Part shown: positions 1 through 10,148 of the stretch, piece by piece | Numbering within the stretch: the first letter of the stretch is position 1 | How the letters are laid out: each line of letters begins with the position of its first letter | Origin: Mariannaea sp. PMI_226 | Lineage: Eukaryota; Ascomycota; Sordariomycetes; Hypocreales; Nectriaceae | Length of the DNA: 64,000 nucleotides | Reading direction: 5' to 3' | NCBI GenBank assembly: GCA_024336345.1 | Contig: JANFOG010000016.1 | Span: forward strand, 496,001-560,000 | The notes under the pieces: model-generated | What the model saw: the letters and a program-made list of their open reading frames with translations, nothing else | Told to the model about the DNA's origin: nothing | Databases searched by the model: none | Position numbers and translations under genes: made by a program

Positions 1-1142
1 TCTGTCATGAAATACAAATACATGTTAGCACTGACCGGCAGTTTCTTGTGTGTGCATCAAGTCCTCAATGATTCACTCGGACATGTTGATTTTCATGTGT
101 CTGCTCTCCCCTGCTTCTTGGTGTAATATTGGTTCAATCGCACAGTTCCACTATTAGAATTAAGGAAAGGGCAAGGTGATTTACACGAGCTCCCGAGATG
201 CAGGGAATTGTTGAATTCCGGCATGTTTTGTTAAACAGACTAATCTGCACCGCAGTCAGCGGATTGATGGTATCGCAGACAAGACTAGAAACAAAAAGCA
301 AGTTTAGATTTAAAAAAAGAAAAAATCAATATACCAACAAAAAAAGACGAACAAGAAGGGGAAAGAAATCAGAAACACCTTGCAACCTGTACTCATCTTC
401 CTACGTAGCAATAATTAATGGCCAGATTTCACAAAACTTGATCAGATATGACTGTACTTTTTTTTTGGGTGCCTCTCGTGGCCTCTCATCAACTGACAAG
501 TGCCCTTTTCCCCAATGGAAACTTTTTAGCTTCCCCTCGGAACCTGGACTGGACCCTTATAAATCCTTGTAAATCCTTGTCAAAAAGGAAACGTGGGCAG
601 AAGCCGCACCTCCTGGACGGCAAACACAAAACCACCACCACCACACTACAATAACCACCCCGCCCACACAAACTCCCCCCTGTATCGAACCAATAAAACC
701 GTCTGAACAGTCTGAACAGCCCAGTCGTCTCAATCGCACGCCCCCTTGAACCCCCCATCAGCCTTGCAGACGCAAGGACGTCACAGCGTAACAGCCGCTT
801 GACACCAGCTTGTCCTCTTCTATGAGTGGCTAGAAACGCAAAGAAGCTTAACAGCTCCGTGGCTTCTTGAATTGGACACATTGAGGCCACCTCGACCTCT
901 CTCTGTCTCATAATTTTTTTTTTTGGTCATTATATCAGTTCATTTCTGGGCTGCTCCCCCCGCTAGGCAACGGGACTCGGAATTCAATTTTTCCTTCTTC
1001 TTCATCTAGGTACTCTCTTTGATTCTTTCCAACCCCCATCGTCTTTGTTCCTCTACTCCAACTGTTGGCTTGAGGCGGCGGCGTACTTCCCTCCCATAGC
1101 TGCCCTGCCGAGCCGGTGCGCCCAGCGCAAACCCCACCAACC
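1..1142. promoter_or_regulatory. 5' flank of the ER chaperone gene
   Basis: No convincing gene is seen; the reading frames here start at non-ATG codons or have low-complexity content. The stretch holds a TTATAAAT box at 557-564 within a tandem 10-base repeat (aaatccttgt twice), a tandem TCTGAACAG pair near 704-721, a GACGTCA plus CAGCGTA element at 777-790, and a TTCTTGAA inverted heat-shock-like unit at 864-871. The TATA-like box lies about 580 bases before the start codon, so either the leader is long or the box is not used. Confidence 0.4.
776..790 (+). promoter_or_regulatory. possible unfolded-protein-response element
   Basis: The sequence reads GACGTCA directly followed by CAGCGTA. Yeast UPRE-1 has a CAGCGTG core, and Hac1/ATF6-type bZIP factors bind ACGT-containing cores. 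The element lies about 355 bases upstream of an HDEL-tailed chaperone gene, the class of gene that is UPR-induced in fungi. The match is partial and such short cores occur by chance, so this is an inference from position and resemblance. Confidence 0.3.
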
Positions 1143-4100
1143 ATGGCGAACCTCCGAGTATCGCCATTGATGACGCTCCTCGGAGTGGTCTTCCTCTTCG
1201 CTTCCAATGTCTTCGCAGTCTCCGCCGTTCTCGGTGTCGACCTGGGTACCGAGTACATCAAGGCTGCTCTGGTCAAGCCAGGAACCCCCCTCGATATTGT
1301 CCTAACAAAGGACTCCAGGCGGAAAGAGACCTCCGCCATTGTCTTCAAGCCCTCCCGAAATGGCCCCCAGTCTGGAGAATATCCCGAGAGAGCTTACGGC
1401 GCCGACGCCATGGCTCTCAGCGCACGATTCCCTGGGGACGTCTACCCGAACCTGAAGGCCATCCTTGGTCTACCTGTTGACAGCTCCATCGTCCAAGAGT
1501 ACGCCTCTCGACATCCCGCTCTTCAATTGCAGTCTCACCCCACCCGAAACACTGCCACCTTCAAGAGCAAGGCATTCACAGCAGAGGAGGAGGCTTGGAT
1601 GGTTGAGGAACTTCTCGCTATGGAGCTTCAGAGCGTCCAGAAGAATGCTGAAGCTGCCACCGATCACAGCTCCAGTGTCCGCTCAGTTGTCATCACCGTC
1701 CCTCCCTTTTATACCATTGACGAGAAGCGCGCCATCCAGACTGCTGCCGAACTCGCCGGGCTTAAAGTTCTCGGCCTGGTTAGCGACGGTCTTGCCGTGG
1801 GATTAAACTATGCCACCAGCCGTTCGTTCCCCAGCGTCAGCGAAAATGCCAAGCCGGAGTATCACATGGTTTTCGATATGGGTGCCGGCTCTACCAAGGC
1901 CACTGTCATGAAGTTCCAGAGCCAATCAGTCAAGGACACTGGAAAGTTCAATAAGACAGTTCAGGAAGTTCAGGTCTTGGGTGCTGGTTGGGATCAAACT
2001 CTTGGTGGAGATGCTCTCAACAACCTCATCCTCGACGACATGATTAAGCAATTCGTTGAGTCGAAAGCCGCCCAGAAGGCTTCTGTCACTGCCGAGGCTG
2101 TCAAGGCACACGGTCGTGCCATTGCCAAGCTCACTAACCAGGTCTCCAAAATTCGTCATGTGTTGAGTGCCAACCAGAACACCCAGGCTAGCTTCGAGGG
2201 CCTCTACGATGATATCGACTTCAAGTACAAGATTAGCCGGGCCGATTTTGAGGAGATGGCTGCCCAGCATGCAGAGAGAATTGCAGACGCTGTTAGCGAC
2301 GCCCTCAAGATGGCTGGTCTCGACATTGCCGATCTTGACTCAGTCATTCTGCACGGTGGTGCTACGCGAACCCCCTTTGTGCAGAAGACCCTCGAAAGAG
2401 TCCTTGGATCTGCCGAAAAGCTTCGATCCAACGTCAACTCCGACGAAGCTGCCGTGTTTGGTGCAGGCTTCCGTGCCGCCGAGCTCAGCCCTAGCTTCAG
2501 AGTGAAGGAGATTCGCATCTCCGAGGGTTCCTTCTATCCCACTGGTCTTAAGCGCACTAGCGAGACCGAAGAAGTTGAGCGTCAACGTCTGTGGAGCCCC
2601 ATCTCTCCTCATGGCACTACCAAGGTTGTTGCATTTGAAGAGAAGGAGGATTTCACCGCCACTATCTACCAGCAGGTCTGGTCTGGGGATAAGGATGTCA
2701 AGTCCTTGTCCACCAAGAACTTGACTGCCACAGTAGCTGCTATCAAGGAGAAATACCCTTCGTGTGATGAGTCAGATATCAAGTTCAAGATCGCCATGGA
2801 GTTGTCAACCGAGAACGGCGAGGTTCGAGTCACCAAGGCCCTGCTGGAATGCACAGCTGAAGCTGAGAAGGAGGGCATCGTCGGCGGCGTCAAGAACCTT
2901 TTCGGATTCGGCAAAAAGAACAAGGACCAGAAGCCTCTTGGAGAGGAGGAGTCCGAGGGCTCTGAGGAGGTCATGAAGGAGGATGCCAGCAGCTCCTCCA
3001 CCTCAGGAGAATCTACGGAGTCCTCTACCGCCTCGAATGCGGATGCTGCGGCATCCGAGTCAACTGAGTCAAAGGGCAATGTCAAGAAGGAGTTGGTCTC
3101 CATCCCCGTCCAGGTAACGTTGGAGAAGCTTGGTACCCCTGAGCTCACAAAGGAGGAGCTTGCCAAGTCCAAGGATCGTCTCAAGGCCTTTGCCGTTTCC
3201 GACAAAGCCCGCCTCCTGAGGGAGGAGGCGCTGAACCAGCTTGAGGCCTACACTTACAAGGTGAGAGACATTATCGAGGGAGAGGAATTCATCAAGGCCT
3301 CAACCGAGGAAGTACGGACCAAGCTGTCTGAGATGTCCAGCGAGATTGGCGATTGGCTCTACGGTGATGGAGCTGAAGCTACCTTGGATGAGCTCAAAAA
3401 GAAGCTCAAGGTACTCCAGGACCTTGTTAAGCCTGTACAGAGGCGAATTACCGAAGCTGAGAAGCGACCTCTTCTCGTGAGTCGATTGAAGAATGTTCTT
3501 GCTCAATCACAAGAGTTTATCAAGGAGATCAAGACCCAGCTTGAATTGGCCGAGTCCTTGAAGAAGTCCACCTCAGAATCCTCCTCCGACTCCACTGAAG
3601 GTGCGCCTTCGGAGGCACCTAAGGGTGAGTTTGACGGGCTCGAAGATGAGGAGAGCACTGCAACTGGCAAGAAAAAGGAGCCGAAGGCGCCCATTCCTCA
3701 ATTGTATCTTCCTGAGGACTTGAAGGAAATGAATGAGGTTTACGAATCTACCTTCAAGTGGTTGAACGTGTTGGAACCTAAGCAAGATGCTCTGGGCCCT
3801 GTTGATGATCCTGTCCTCCGTGTCAAGGATCTCGAACTCAAGATTCGCAATCTTGAGCAGGCGGGCATCAACCTCGCAATGAAGGGGGCTAAGAGGGTTG
3901 AGATGGAGACAAAGAAGCTCAAGGCAGCGAACAAGAAGTTGGAGCAGCTGAAGAAGAAGCAGAGCCAGACCAAGAGCGCCGATGGTGCAGAGGAGACGGT
4001 TGAGTTCGACGCGGAGCAGTTTATCAAGGAAAACATGAAGGGTCAGAATGGCGAGGGCATTTCCCCAGAGCAGCTGGAGCAGCTTCTCGAACAGTTGAAG

Positions 4101-4226
4101 CAGGCTCAGGAAAAGGAGGACCAGGCTAAAGCCAAGGCCAAGCCTGAGACGGAAAAGGCCGAAGAGAAGGCCGAGGAGAAGGTCGAGGAGAAGACTGAGA
4201 ACCAGCCTGTCCATGATGAGCTATAG
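1143..4226 (+). CDS. lhs1: ER-lumenal Hsp70-family chaperone, LHS1/GRP170 type
   Basis: Single-exon gene of 1027 residues. The first ATG (1143) sits in a good context (ACCATGG) and opens a signal peptide of about 28 residues, followed directly by the Hsp70 phosphate-1 motif GVDLGTEY (about residues 31-38). The phosphate-2 motif FDMGAGSTKAT is near residue 243 and the adenosine motif ILHGGATRTPF near 400, so the nucleotide-binding domain spans roughly 29-440. After a beta-sandwich region comes an acidic Ser/Thr-rich insert (about 600-650), a helical lid, a second acidic linker and a Lys/Glu coiled coil. The protein ends in HDEL, the fungal ER retention signal. GRP170/Lhs1 proteins act as nucleotide exchange factors for Kar2/BiP and as holdases during translocation and folding. 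The length and acidic inserts fit Lhs1 rather than BiP (about 660 residues). An in-frame upstream GTG at 1116 is not needed. Identity is very likely. Confidence 0.95.
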   Translation: MANLRVSPLMTLLGVVFLFASNVFAVSAVLGVDLGTEYIKAALVKPGTPLDIVLTKDSRRKETSAIVFKPSRNGPQSGEYPERAYGADAMALSARFPGDVYPNLKAILGLPVDSSIVQEYASRHPALQLQSHPTRNTATFKSKAFTAEEEAWMVEELLAMELQSVQKNAEAATDHSSSVRSVVITVPPFYTIDEKRAIQTAAELAGLKVLGLVSDGLAVGLNYATSRSFPSVSENAKPEYHMVFDMGAGSTKATVMKFQSQSVKDTGKFNKTVQEVQVLGAGWDQTLGGDALNNLILDDMIKQFVESKAAQKASVTAEAVKAHGRAIAKLTNQVSKIRHVLSANQNTQASFEGLYDDIDFKYKISRADFEEMAAQHAERIADAVSDALKMAGLDIADLDSVILHGGATRTPFVQKTLERVLGSAEKLRSNVNSDEAAVFGAGFRAAELSPSFRVKEIRISEGSFYPTGLKRTSETEEVERQRLWSPISPHGTTKVVAFEEKEDFTATIYQQVWSGDKDVKSLSTKNLTATVAAIKEKYPSCDESDIKFKIAMELSTENGEVRVTKALLECTAEAEKEGIVGGVKNLFGFGKKNKDQKPLGEEESEGSEEVMKEDASSSSTSGESTESSTASNADAAASESTESKGNVKKELVSIPVQVTLEKLGTPELTKEELAKSKDRLKAFAVSDKARLLREEALNQLEAYTYKVRDIIEGEEFIKASTEEVRTKLSEMSSEIGDWLYGDGAEATLDELKKKLKVLQDLVKPVQRRITEAEKRPLLVSRLKNVLAQSQEFIKEIKTQLELAESLKKSTSESSSDSTEGAPSEAPKGEFDGLEDEESTATGKKKEPKAPIPQLYLPEDLKEMNEVYESTFKWLNVLEPKQDALGPVDDPVLRVKDLELKIRNLEQAGINLAMKGAKRVEMETKKLKAANKKLEQLKKKQSQTKSADGAEETVEFDAEQFIKENMKGQNGEGISPEQLEQLLEQLKQAQEKEDQAKAKAKPETEKAEEKAEEKVEEKTENQPVHDEL

Positions 4227-6307
4227 ATGCACCGCGTACATTGTTTTATTCTCCGTGTCATGTACTTTTTACCCTACTAAGTATGGTAGGAGGAGAGAGA
4301 AGTTACCATTTTCTTTTTGTCGATAACTCAACATTGATACCGGACTCAGTCACGAAAAATAAAAAACAATTTAGACCATGCAGATACCTTCTGAAGGAAA
4401 AGAAAGAGCATCAAGAACAAAATAGATGATTACGCATTTGATTGCCGAGCACTGCCATCCGTGCATGGCTAAGGTGCCTATTACCTACACGTGAAAATGT
4501 GATGCACGAAGCCAATTATGACTGATTCTGTTCTGTTTGGAATTCCGAGGTAGCATTGCTCTCACCTCACCCATGTGTCCTCCTATTCATCCCTCCCGTC
4601 CTCGCCTCTTGTGGTCTCCCAACTCTAGTATCTCGTCGTCATTTTCCCGTCCCTTCCCGTGCCGTCTTTCCGTGCCCCGTCTCTCGTCACCCACGCATCA
4701 AAGCAGCAAGCAAAAGCTTTCAGATAGATGAATTCATGTGTAATCCTTCATTTGCCCCTGTATCCGTGCTCTGGATACTCTTGCCGAAAGGATGCTGTTT
4801 TTTGCGAAAAATAGATGTCTCGCACCAGCTGATCGAAAACAACTGGGTGAGTTGAGTCTTTGGCTCGTGTATTGTTGTCTGTGGGAGTTTGCTAACCTCC
4901 TCGGACGGTCTTCGTTCGGGTGTACTTCTGCTTCGGCAGGTTACAAACCTCGTAAATTGTGTTCTAGTCTTTGAGTCTAACCAACAATTCTTTGATTTTG
5001 TCCCTTCTTAATTTTGTTCCATAGTCTCTTGATACTGGTCGTTTTGGTGTCCCTGATTCCTATTCCATACACCTCCTCTTGGTTCATTTTTCCCCCATTC
5101 GGAGTCTAGAACCGCGAGTATAAGACAACACACGCACACATAGACACAAGGGATTGGCCTGTCCATGATACAAGCAGACGATATTGTTTTCCCTTTCGTG
5201 TTACAGTCGGTTATTCAAATTTAGGTGCCACGTTCGTTACGGAAAGCAGTATGACCGATATATGCTTTCTTTCTTTCTGTCTTATCTGTCCTGTTCGATA
5301 TGTTTATTCTGAGAAGAAGTCGACGGAATCAATGAAAAGCGGGATCTGGTGTTGAATGGCAAACAGAACGAGGTAAGGAGGGAGAGAGAAGAAGAAGAAA
5401 AGGAGGAGAAGAAGAGCGGACAAGTACAAGTCAGATGTGGTACATTTTACTAATTTTTATTCCTGGTATAAAGCAGCCCTAAAAGAGACTGATTGAATAC
5501 TTGGTCTGACACGAGGGGCCTTGACAAGTTTGAGTTGACTTGAGTATCAATGCCAATCCACACGTTCTAATGGCGTACAGTGCCTTACTAGGGTATATAG
5601 ATGAGATGTGCTAAGGTACCTAAGCAGTGTGCCTACAACCCATGTATCTTATGTTAAGAAGCGGGATCAGGAACAATCTGAAGCTATGCCGAGGTAGTAC
5701 ACGGAATCACGATTGGTGTTTTATTTTTCCCGTTCTATTGTTACTCAAGAAATTGCAGGGGACATTCAAATGCCTATTCCTCTTATCCCTCCATCCCTTT
5801 TGGCTCTGCTTGATGTTGCTCTGATAGTGCTTGACACGGTGATTTTCGACACTGCTTGACAATGTACCTACTTGAAGATTGCTTTACAACTGCTTAGCAG
5901 CTGCTGGGGTTGTGGTTTCTTTTTTGTACCCAAGTTCAGGTACCGAAGGAGGTTGAGTTGACTGCCGGTAGCTGCTGCCAGTTTGGTCTTTGTCACTGCT
6001 CTATCTCCTTCCTCTTCTCTCTGCGTGTGTGTGCCTCTGTTCGCCTTCTCCTTCTTCTTTTCCCCCTTATCTTCCTACTCTTTTCTCTGTTCTTCCTCCT
6101 CCTCCTCATTCTTCTTCTTCTCCTCCTTTCTCCTTCTTCTTCTCCTTCGTCTCTCCTCCTCCCTAACTGCACCAATGCCCAGTCACTCACTCATTCTTTC
6201 ACTCCTTCTTCTCCCAGTCCTATTTCAATTCCTTCCTTTTTCTTCCCTCTTTTAATTAATCAATCTATAATACCTCTATCCTTTTCATTTCACCGCAATA
6301 CTCAACA
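4227..6307. other. intergenic; pyrimidine-rich promoter of the aspartic protease
   Basis: No gene seen. A-rich sequence with AATAAA-like motifs near 4356 probably serves LHS1 polyadenylation. From about 5985 to 6255 the + strand is a strong CT tract (repeated TTC/TCC), typical of promoters and leaders of expressed fungal genes, and it ends at the protease start codon. Frames through the tract give only Ser/Leu/Phe-rich shadows. Confidence 0.6.
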
Positions 6308-7789
6308 ATGAGATTCGTCATCGCCTTCGTGTCCCTCATCCTCTTCGGCTTCGCCTCGACTTTCGTCACTCCTTATTCTGCAAGCAGACTCTCCTCCGGT
6401 TTCCCTCTCCCAGCCAAACATGCTGCCTCAGCCTTCTCTTTGCCCGTCAGAAAAACACAGAGCTCCAAGCCAAACTTCGTGAGAGAATGGGCGGCTGCAA
6501 GGCAAAAATGGGGGAAGAGTATCCCAGAGAATGTCGTGTCAACTTTTTCGTTGATCGACGAGAGTACGTTATCCAGGCTAAAGCCACTTTCCTAACCTAT
6601 ATAACAGTGTTAATATTCGCCTGTAGATGGCCTCGTGGACGTAAAGCCTCTGGGAAGCGATGATATCTACATTGCTGATATCCAAGTCGGGAGCCCGCCG
6701 CAGACGCTCAAGATGGCCATAGACACTGGTTCTGCTGATATGTGAGATTGGTTAAGCCCTAAATATTTTCAGTTTGGTTGATTGATTGAATTTCTAGGTG
6801 GGTGCAATCTACGGATACCGTATATCGAACCAACGAGGAGGGTCCTTGGGCTCCTCAATATCGACCCCACGCATCCAACACATCCCGTCCAGTTGACAAC
6901 GCTGAATGGTATGTAGAATACAGTGAGTTTATACTTTCATCTCTTCTCATCTACCCCTTGATGGACCTGGCTTTTGCTCATTGTTTTGAAAGTGGATGGA
7001 ACTCATGCAAATGGTGTTGTTTATCTCGACACTGTTCGGCTTGGTGGTTTCGTGCTCCATGATGCCCCTGTTCAATCCGCCGAGATCATAGCGCCTCGTT
7101 TTGAGCGCGAGACAGAGCTCTCCGGCATCATGGGCTTTGCAAAGAGCCTTCCAAGTAACATCGATCCTCCCACTCCGTCGCTACTTGACCGTCTCCGTCC
7201 GCTCCTCCAAAACCCCGTCTTCTCCGTTGACCTGCACCGCAATGCTTCCGGCACCTTTGATTTTGGCCACATAAACAGCTCCCGGGCCTCTGAGAACTTG
7301 ACTTGGCTACAGACAAATCCCGATAGCCCTCACTGGGATGTCGCTTTCAACCTCACAGCTTGGACCGGATCTCGTCGTGTCTGGTGGCAACACAAATTCG
7401 AAGCCACTATCGATACAGGCACCACGCTCATGTTCATGCCTGCCGACCTTGCGAAAATGTACTGGTACGACGTCCCCGAGATGCGCATCGACCCGCGCCT
7501 ACAAAACGCTTTCACATTTCCCTGTGACTTGGCCAACAGTCTTCCAGACCTCATGTTCAAGCTTGCTGGCGATGACGGCAACGAGCATGTGCTAACTATT
7601 CCGGGAAGCTATCTGAACTACGGACCCGTCGAAGAGGACCCAGACTACTGCTGGGGCGGCATGCAGAGCGCAGAGGATATGGAGGTGACGATTTTTGGTG
7701 ATATGATGCTTAAAGCCTTATTTGTGGCCTTTGACCTTGAGAATCATCGTGTTGGGTTCGCCAACAAGCATTTAGACGATCTTGAGTGA
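6308..7789 (+). CDS. secreted pepsin-type (A1) aspartic protease
   Basis: Four exons are proposed: 6308-6563, 6627-6741, 6798-6922 and 6993-7789 (introns 63, 56 and 70 bases, donors GTACGT, GTGAGA, GTGAGT; branch CTAAC in intron 1). The total is exactly 431 codons, giving 430 residues. It begins with a hydrophobic signal peptide (MRFVIAFVSLILFGF) and a propeptide-like stretch to about residue 85. The first active-site motif is DTGSADMWV with Asp118; the second is IDTGTTLMF with Asp306. A Cys pair (FPCDL, DYCWG) in the C-terminal lobe fits the family disulphide. The flap region reads VEYMDGTHANG: the flap Tyr is kept, but the following residue, usually Gly, is Met, encoded across the exon 3/4 junction. 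It probably acts as an extracellular or vacuolar endopeptidase active at acidic pH. No C-terminal GPI or membrane segment is seen. Fold and activity are well supported; the substrate is unknown. Confidence 0.88.
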
Positions 7790-9151
7790 GCTAGGTGGTT
7801 CTTGAACCGCCATAATATGGATGCAAGACGGTTGGAATGTTCTACAAAGGGGGATTAGATTAGATCTGAGAAAGAAGTAAATTTGAGCCATGACAGCACC
7901 AGAATCAGTGAATGACAGCTCATGTTTGTAAGTCTGTTAGTCGCTTGGCGAATACCCAGACCTGATGATACTCGGGAGTCCATGAATTGATAGCCTCACC
8001 CCTATTCAATCTGGCTGTTGTAAAGCTCATCATAGCTCACGTAGACACCTAGACGCTCTCAATGAATGGCAAAGAGAGCCTTTAACCTTTGAAAATTTGG
8101 AAGAACCATTTGCATGTATTCAAACTACCATGTAAATGGGTACATACACTCTTCGTCTGATTCCTCGGTGACATCTAACACATCCCGCCCCGTCGTCGTC
8201 CCATCTAGAGACTCCCCGCAGTAATGGATCAATTCATCTCGGCATCCAAAAGACACTCCCTCCCTTCCCCCCGATTCCAGAACGTTAACAACACACAAAG
8301 CAATACACCATGCCCAACCCCGCGTCCTCCTCATGCAATTGCCATTAACCCCTAGTATAAGAGAGAAAAAGAACAAGAAAAAGAAAACAAACACGCAAGA
8401 TACACCTCACTTCCCTTCGAGATGAGAGTGTAGTATCAAGTGTGAGAGGATAATGAAAAAATGTGGGGGATGGGAATGCTGGCAGCAATAGAAGTTAGGC
8501 CAGGCTGTGATGGGAAAATGGAAAGAATAATTGCAAATGCTGCCTCTATAACGCCAAGGTGGTGTAGTCGGTTGGTTAGTTTCAATAATCGTCACCGTCC
8601 AACGTAACGAGCAAAATAAAAATAAAAAACAAGGGTATTTGGGAACAGGTAGACCAGACGGTGCGGTGCGGCTTGGATACGCCCAACCTGAGGCGAATCC
8701 CATCGTTACCCCCTCTGAAAAGAGATCATGTAAGAGTGGTAACAAGAGCCATGTTAGCATGGGTTGCACGTATCCGTCTAGCAGTTTGTCGTAATTCCAA
8801 AACGAAAAGATCGGCCGTAAGCAGGGAGAATCAGGACTCGGAGCTCTGTGGTATGTTTAACATGATTGCGCGCCAAGTCGTAAAAGGGAGTCAAAAAGAT
8901 GTCGGCAGGCGTGTAATAACCTCAAGAGTTAGAAAACGAGCAGAGAGTTTCCCAGTGACACCCTCGAACAAAATGCGCCGTTGCGAAAGGTCAGTCCGTT
9001 TTGGTGTTGAAAAATAAAAATCCGTTTTTAAGAACACACAAGTGATCAAGTAAAACCCCGCGACATGGTCAGGTGGGTGATGGCGCGGATGGTAATTGAC
9101 AGGGTGGAAGCGAAATTATTCGTGATCTCCGTCTTTGGGAAGAACAACCAG
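7790..9151. other. intergenic between convergent genes
   Basis: Shared 3' flank of the aspartic protease (+) and the coiled-coil gene (-). It is A/T-rich with A-runs. No reading frame with an ATG and coding-like content was found on either strand, and no RNA gene was recognised. Confidence 0.6.
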
Positions 9152-9980
9152 TCAGCGGGGGGGATCATTCAAGTCAGCGCGGGTGACAAAATGATATTCA
9201 CCTTCACTGGCGCCAGGGGTTGGAGGCATGTTACCGGCCGATGGTGCTTGCTGAGTGGCGCGAGCAGTCCCAGGGCGCGATCGAGCCTTCTGATCATCAT
9301 TGGTGGTGGTATCGAGAGGCGGCACCTGTTGGTACTGTCGGTTCTGCTGGCCTTGCTGCTGGGCATGAGGCGCTGGGGTGCGCTCATATGCGTTGTTTCG
9401 CTTGAGACGCTCCTCCATCTCGCGGAGGCGTGCTTCGAGGGAGGCGAGCTCCTGCGTATTTCTGTTGACGGAACGTTTCCTATATTCAAGGGTGCACCTG
9501 TCAGACTCGAATGTTCTCTTCTTTATTTAAACTTCTTTTTTTTGGTGTTCTTGGTGACTGGGGGAAAACAATGAAGTCCTTATCAGGCTCTCAGCTCAGA
9601 TGATAGCGGTGGCCAGATAGAGAAAGGGGCAAGCTAGTTGTAGTAGACGATGAAGGGGAAGGATGGAGGCCCGTACTTTGCGGTGACTTGCTCGTCGAGG
9701 TCGGAGAGAGAGTTTTCGATACGGAAAATATCCATAAGCTCTTGGGAGAAAGAGCGGGCAATAGTACTGCTCAAAGAAGGACAGTTAGAAAACATTCCAT
9801 CTCTTGGATTGCTTGTCAAGTGAGGTGCGTGCATGGCATCGAGATGGCAGTGATTGTGAGTACCTCCAGAGGGTGCTCTAGAGGGGGTAGGGGGCAGAGT
9901 CGAGTAACTAACGATTGGGGGCGACGGCCACTGGGCTGCCAGTCGGCATCCAGCTCCGCATCAGTTCGGTTTGCAGACAT
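9152..9980 (-). CDS. small coiled-coil protein of unknown function
   Basis: Three exons on the minus strand are proposed: 9980-9913, 9766-9677 and 9479-9152. Intron 1 (146 bases) has donor GTTAGT, branch CTAAC and acceptor CAG. Intron 2 (197 bases) has donor GTACGG and acceptor TAG. The phases agree and give exactly 162 codons (161 residues). The N-terminus (MSANRTDAELDADWQPSGRR) is hydrophilic. Residues about 23-85 form a heptad-like helical stretch rich in Leu, Glu and Arg, including RSFSQELMDIFRIENSL and LEARLREMEERLK. The rest is Gln/Pro/Thr-rich and probably disordered. There is no signal peptide or membrane segment. I do not recognise the family; size and architecture resemble small coiled-coil subunits of larger assemblies, but that is only a resemblance. 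The splice phases and the continuity of the coil across the second junction support a real gene. Confidence 0.7.
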
Positions 9981-10119
9981 GTTTCTCTGGTGGATAGGGG
10001 AGGAAGAAATTTTGTAAGAATAAAAAAAGTAGATTGATGATTGATGATGGGTATCACAGAAGGAAGAAGACAGACAATGCAGAAAAAGCAGAAGGGAGTT
10101 TTGGTTGATTTGTTTTGGA

Positions 10120-10148
10120 GATGATGAGATGAGATGAGATGAGATGAG
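10120..10148. repeat. GATGA pentanucleotide array
   Basis: About five consecutive GATGA units, about 140 bases upstream of the minus-strand start codon at 9980. Read on the minus strand it is a CT-rich TCATC array in the presumed promoter. Confidence 0.9.

Noticed and set aside
489..911. 140-codon minus-strand frame upstream of LHS1
   Set aside because: Trp/Val/Cys runs come from CA-rich low-complexity promoter DNA; no ordered content.
1116..1142. Upstream in-frame start for LHS1
   Set aside because: The codon at 1116 is GTG; the ATG at 1143 has a good context and gives a proper signal peptide.
5993..6255. Ser/Leu/Phe-rich + frames and an Arg-rich minus frame
   Set aside because: These are translations of the CT-rich promoter tract of the aspartic protease.
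8565..8600. tRNA-like start (GGTGGTGTAGTCGGTTGGTTAG)
   Set aside because: No anticodon stem, no B-box (GGTTCGANNCC) and no matching acceptor stem follow.
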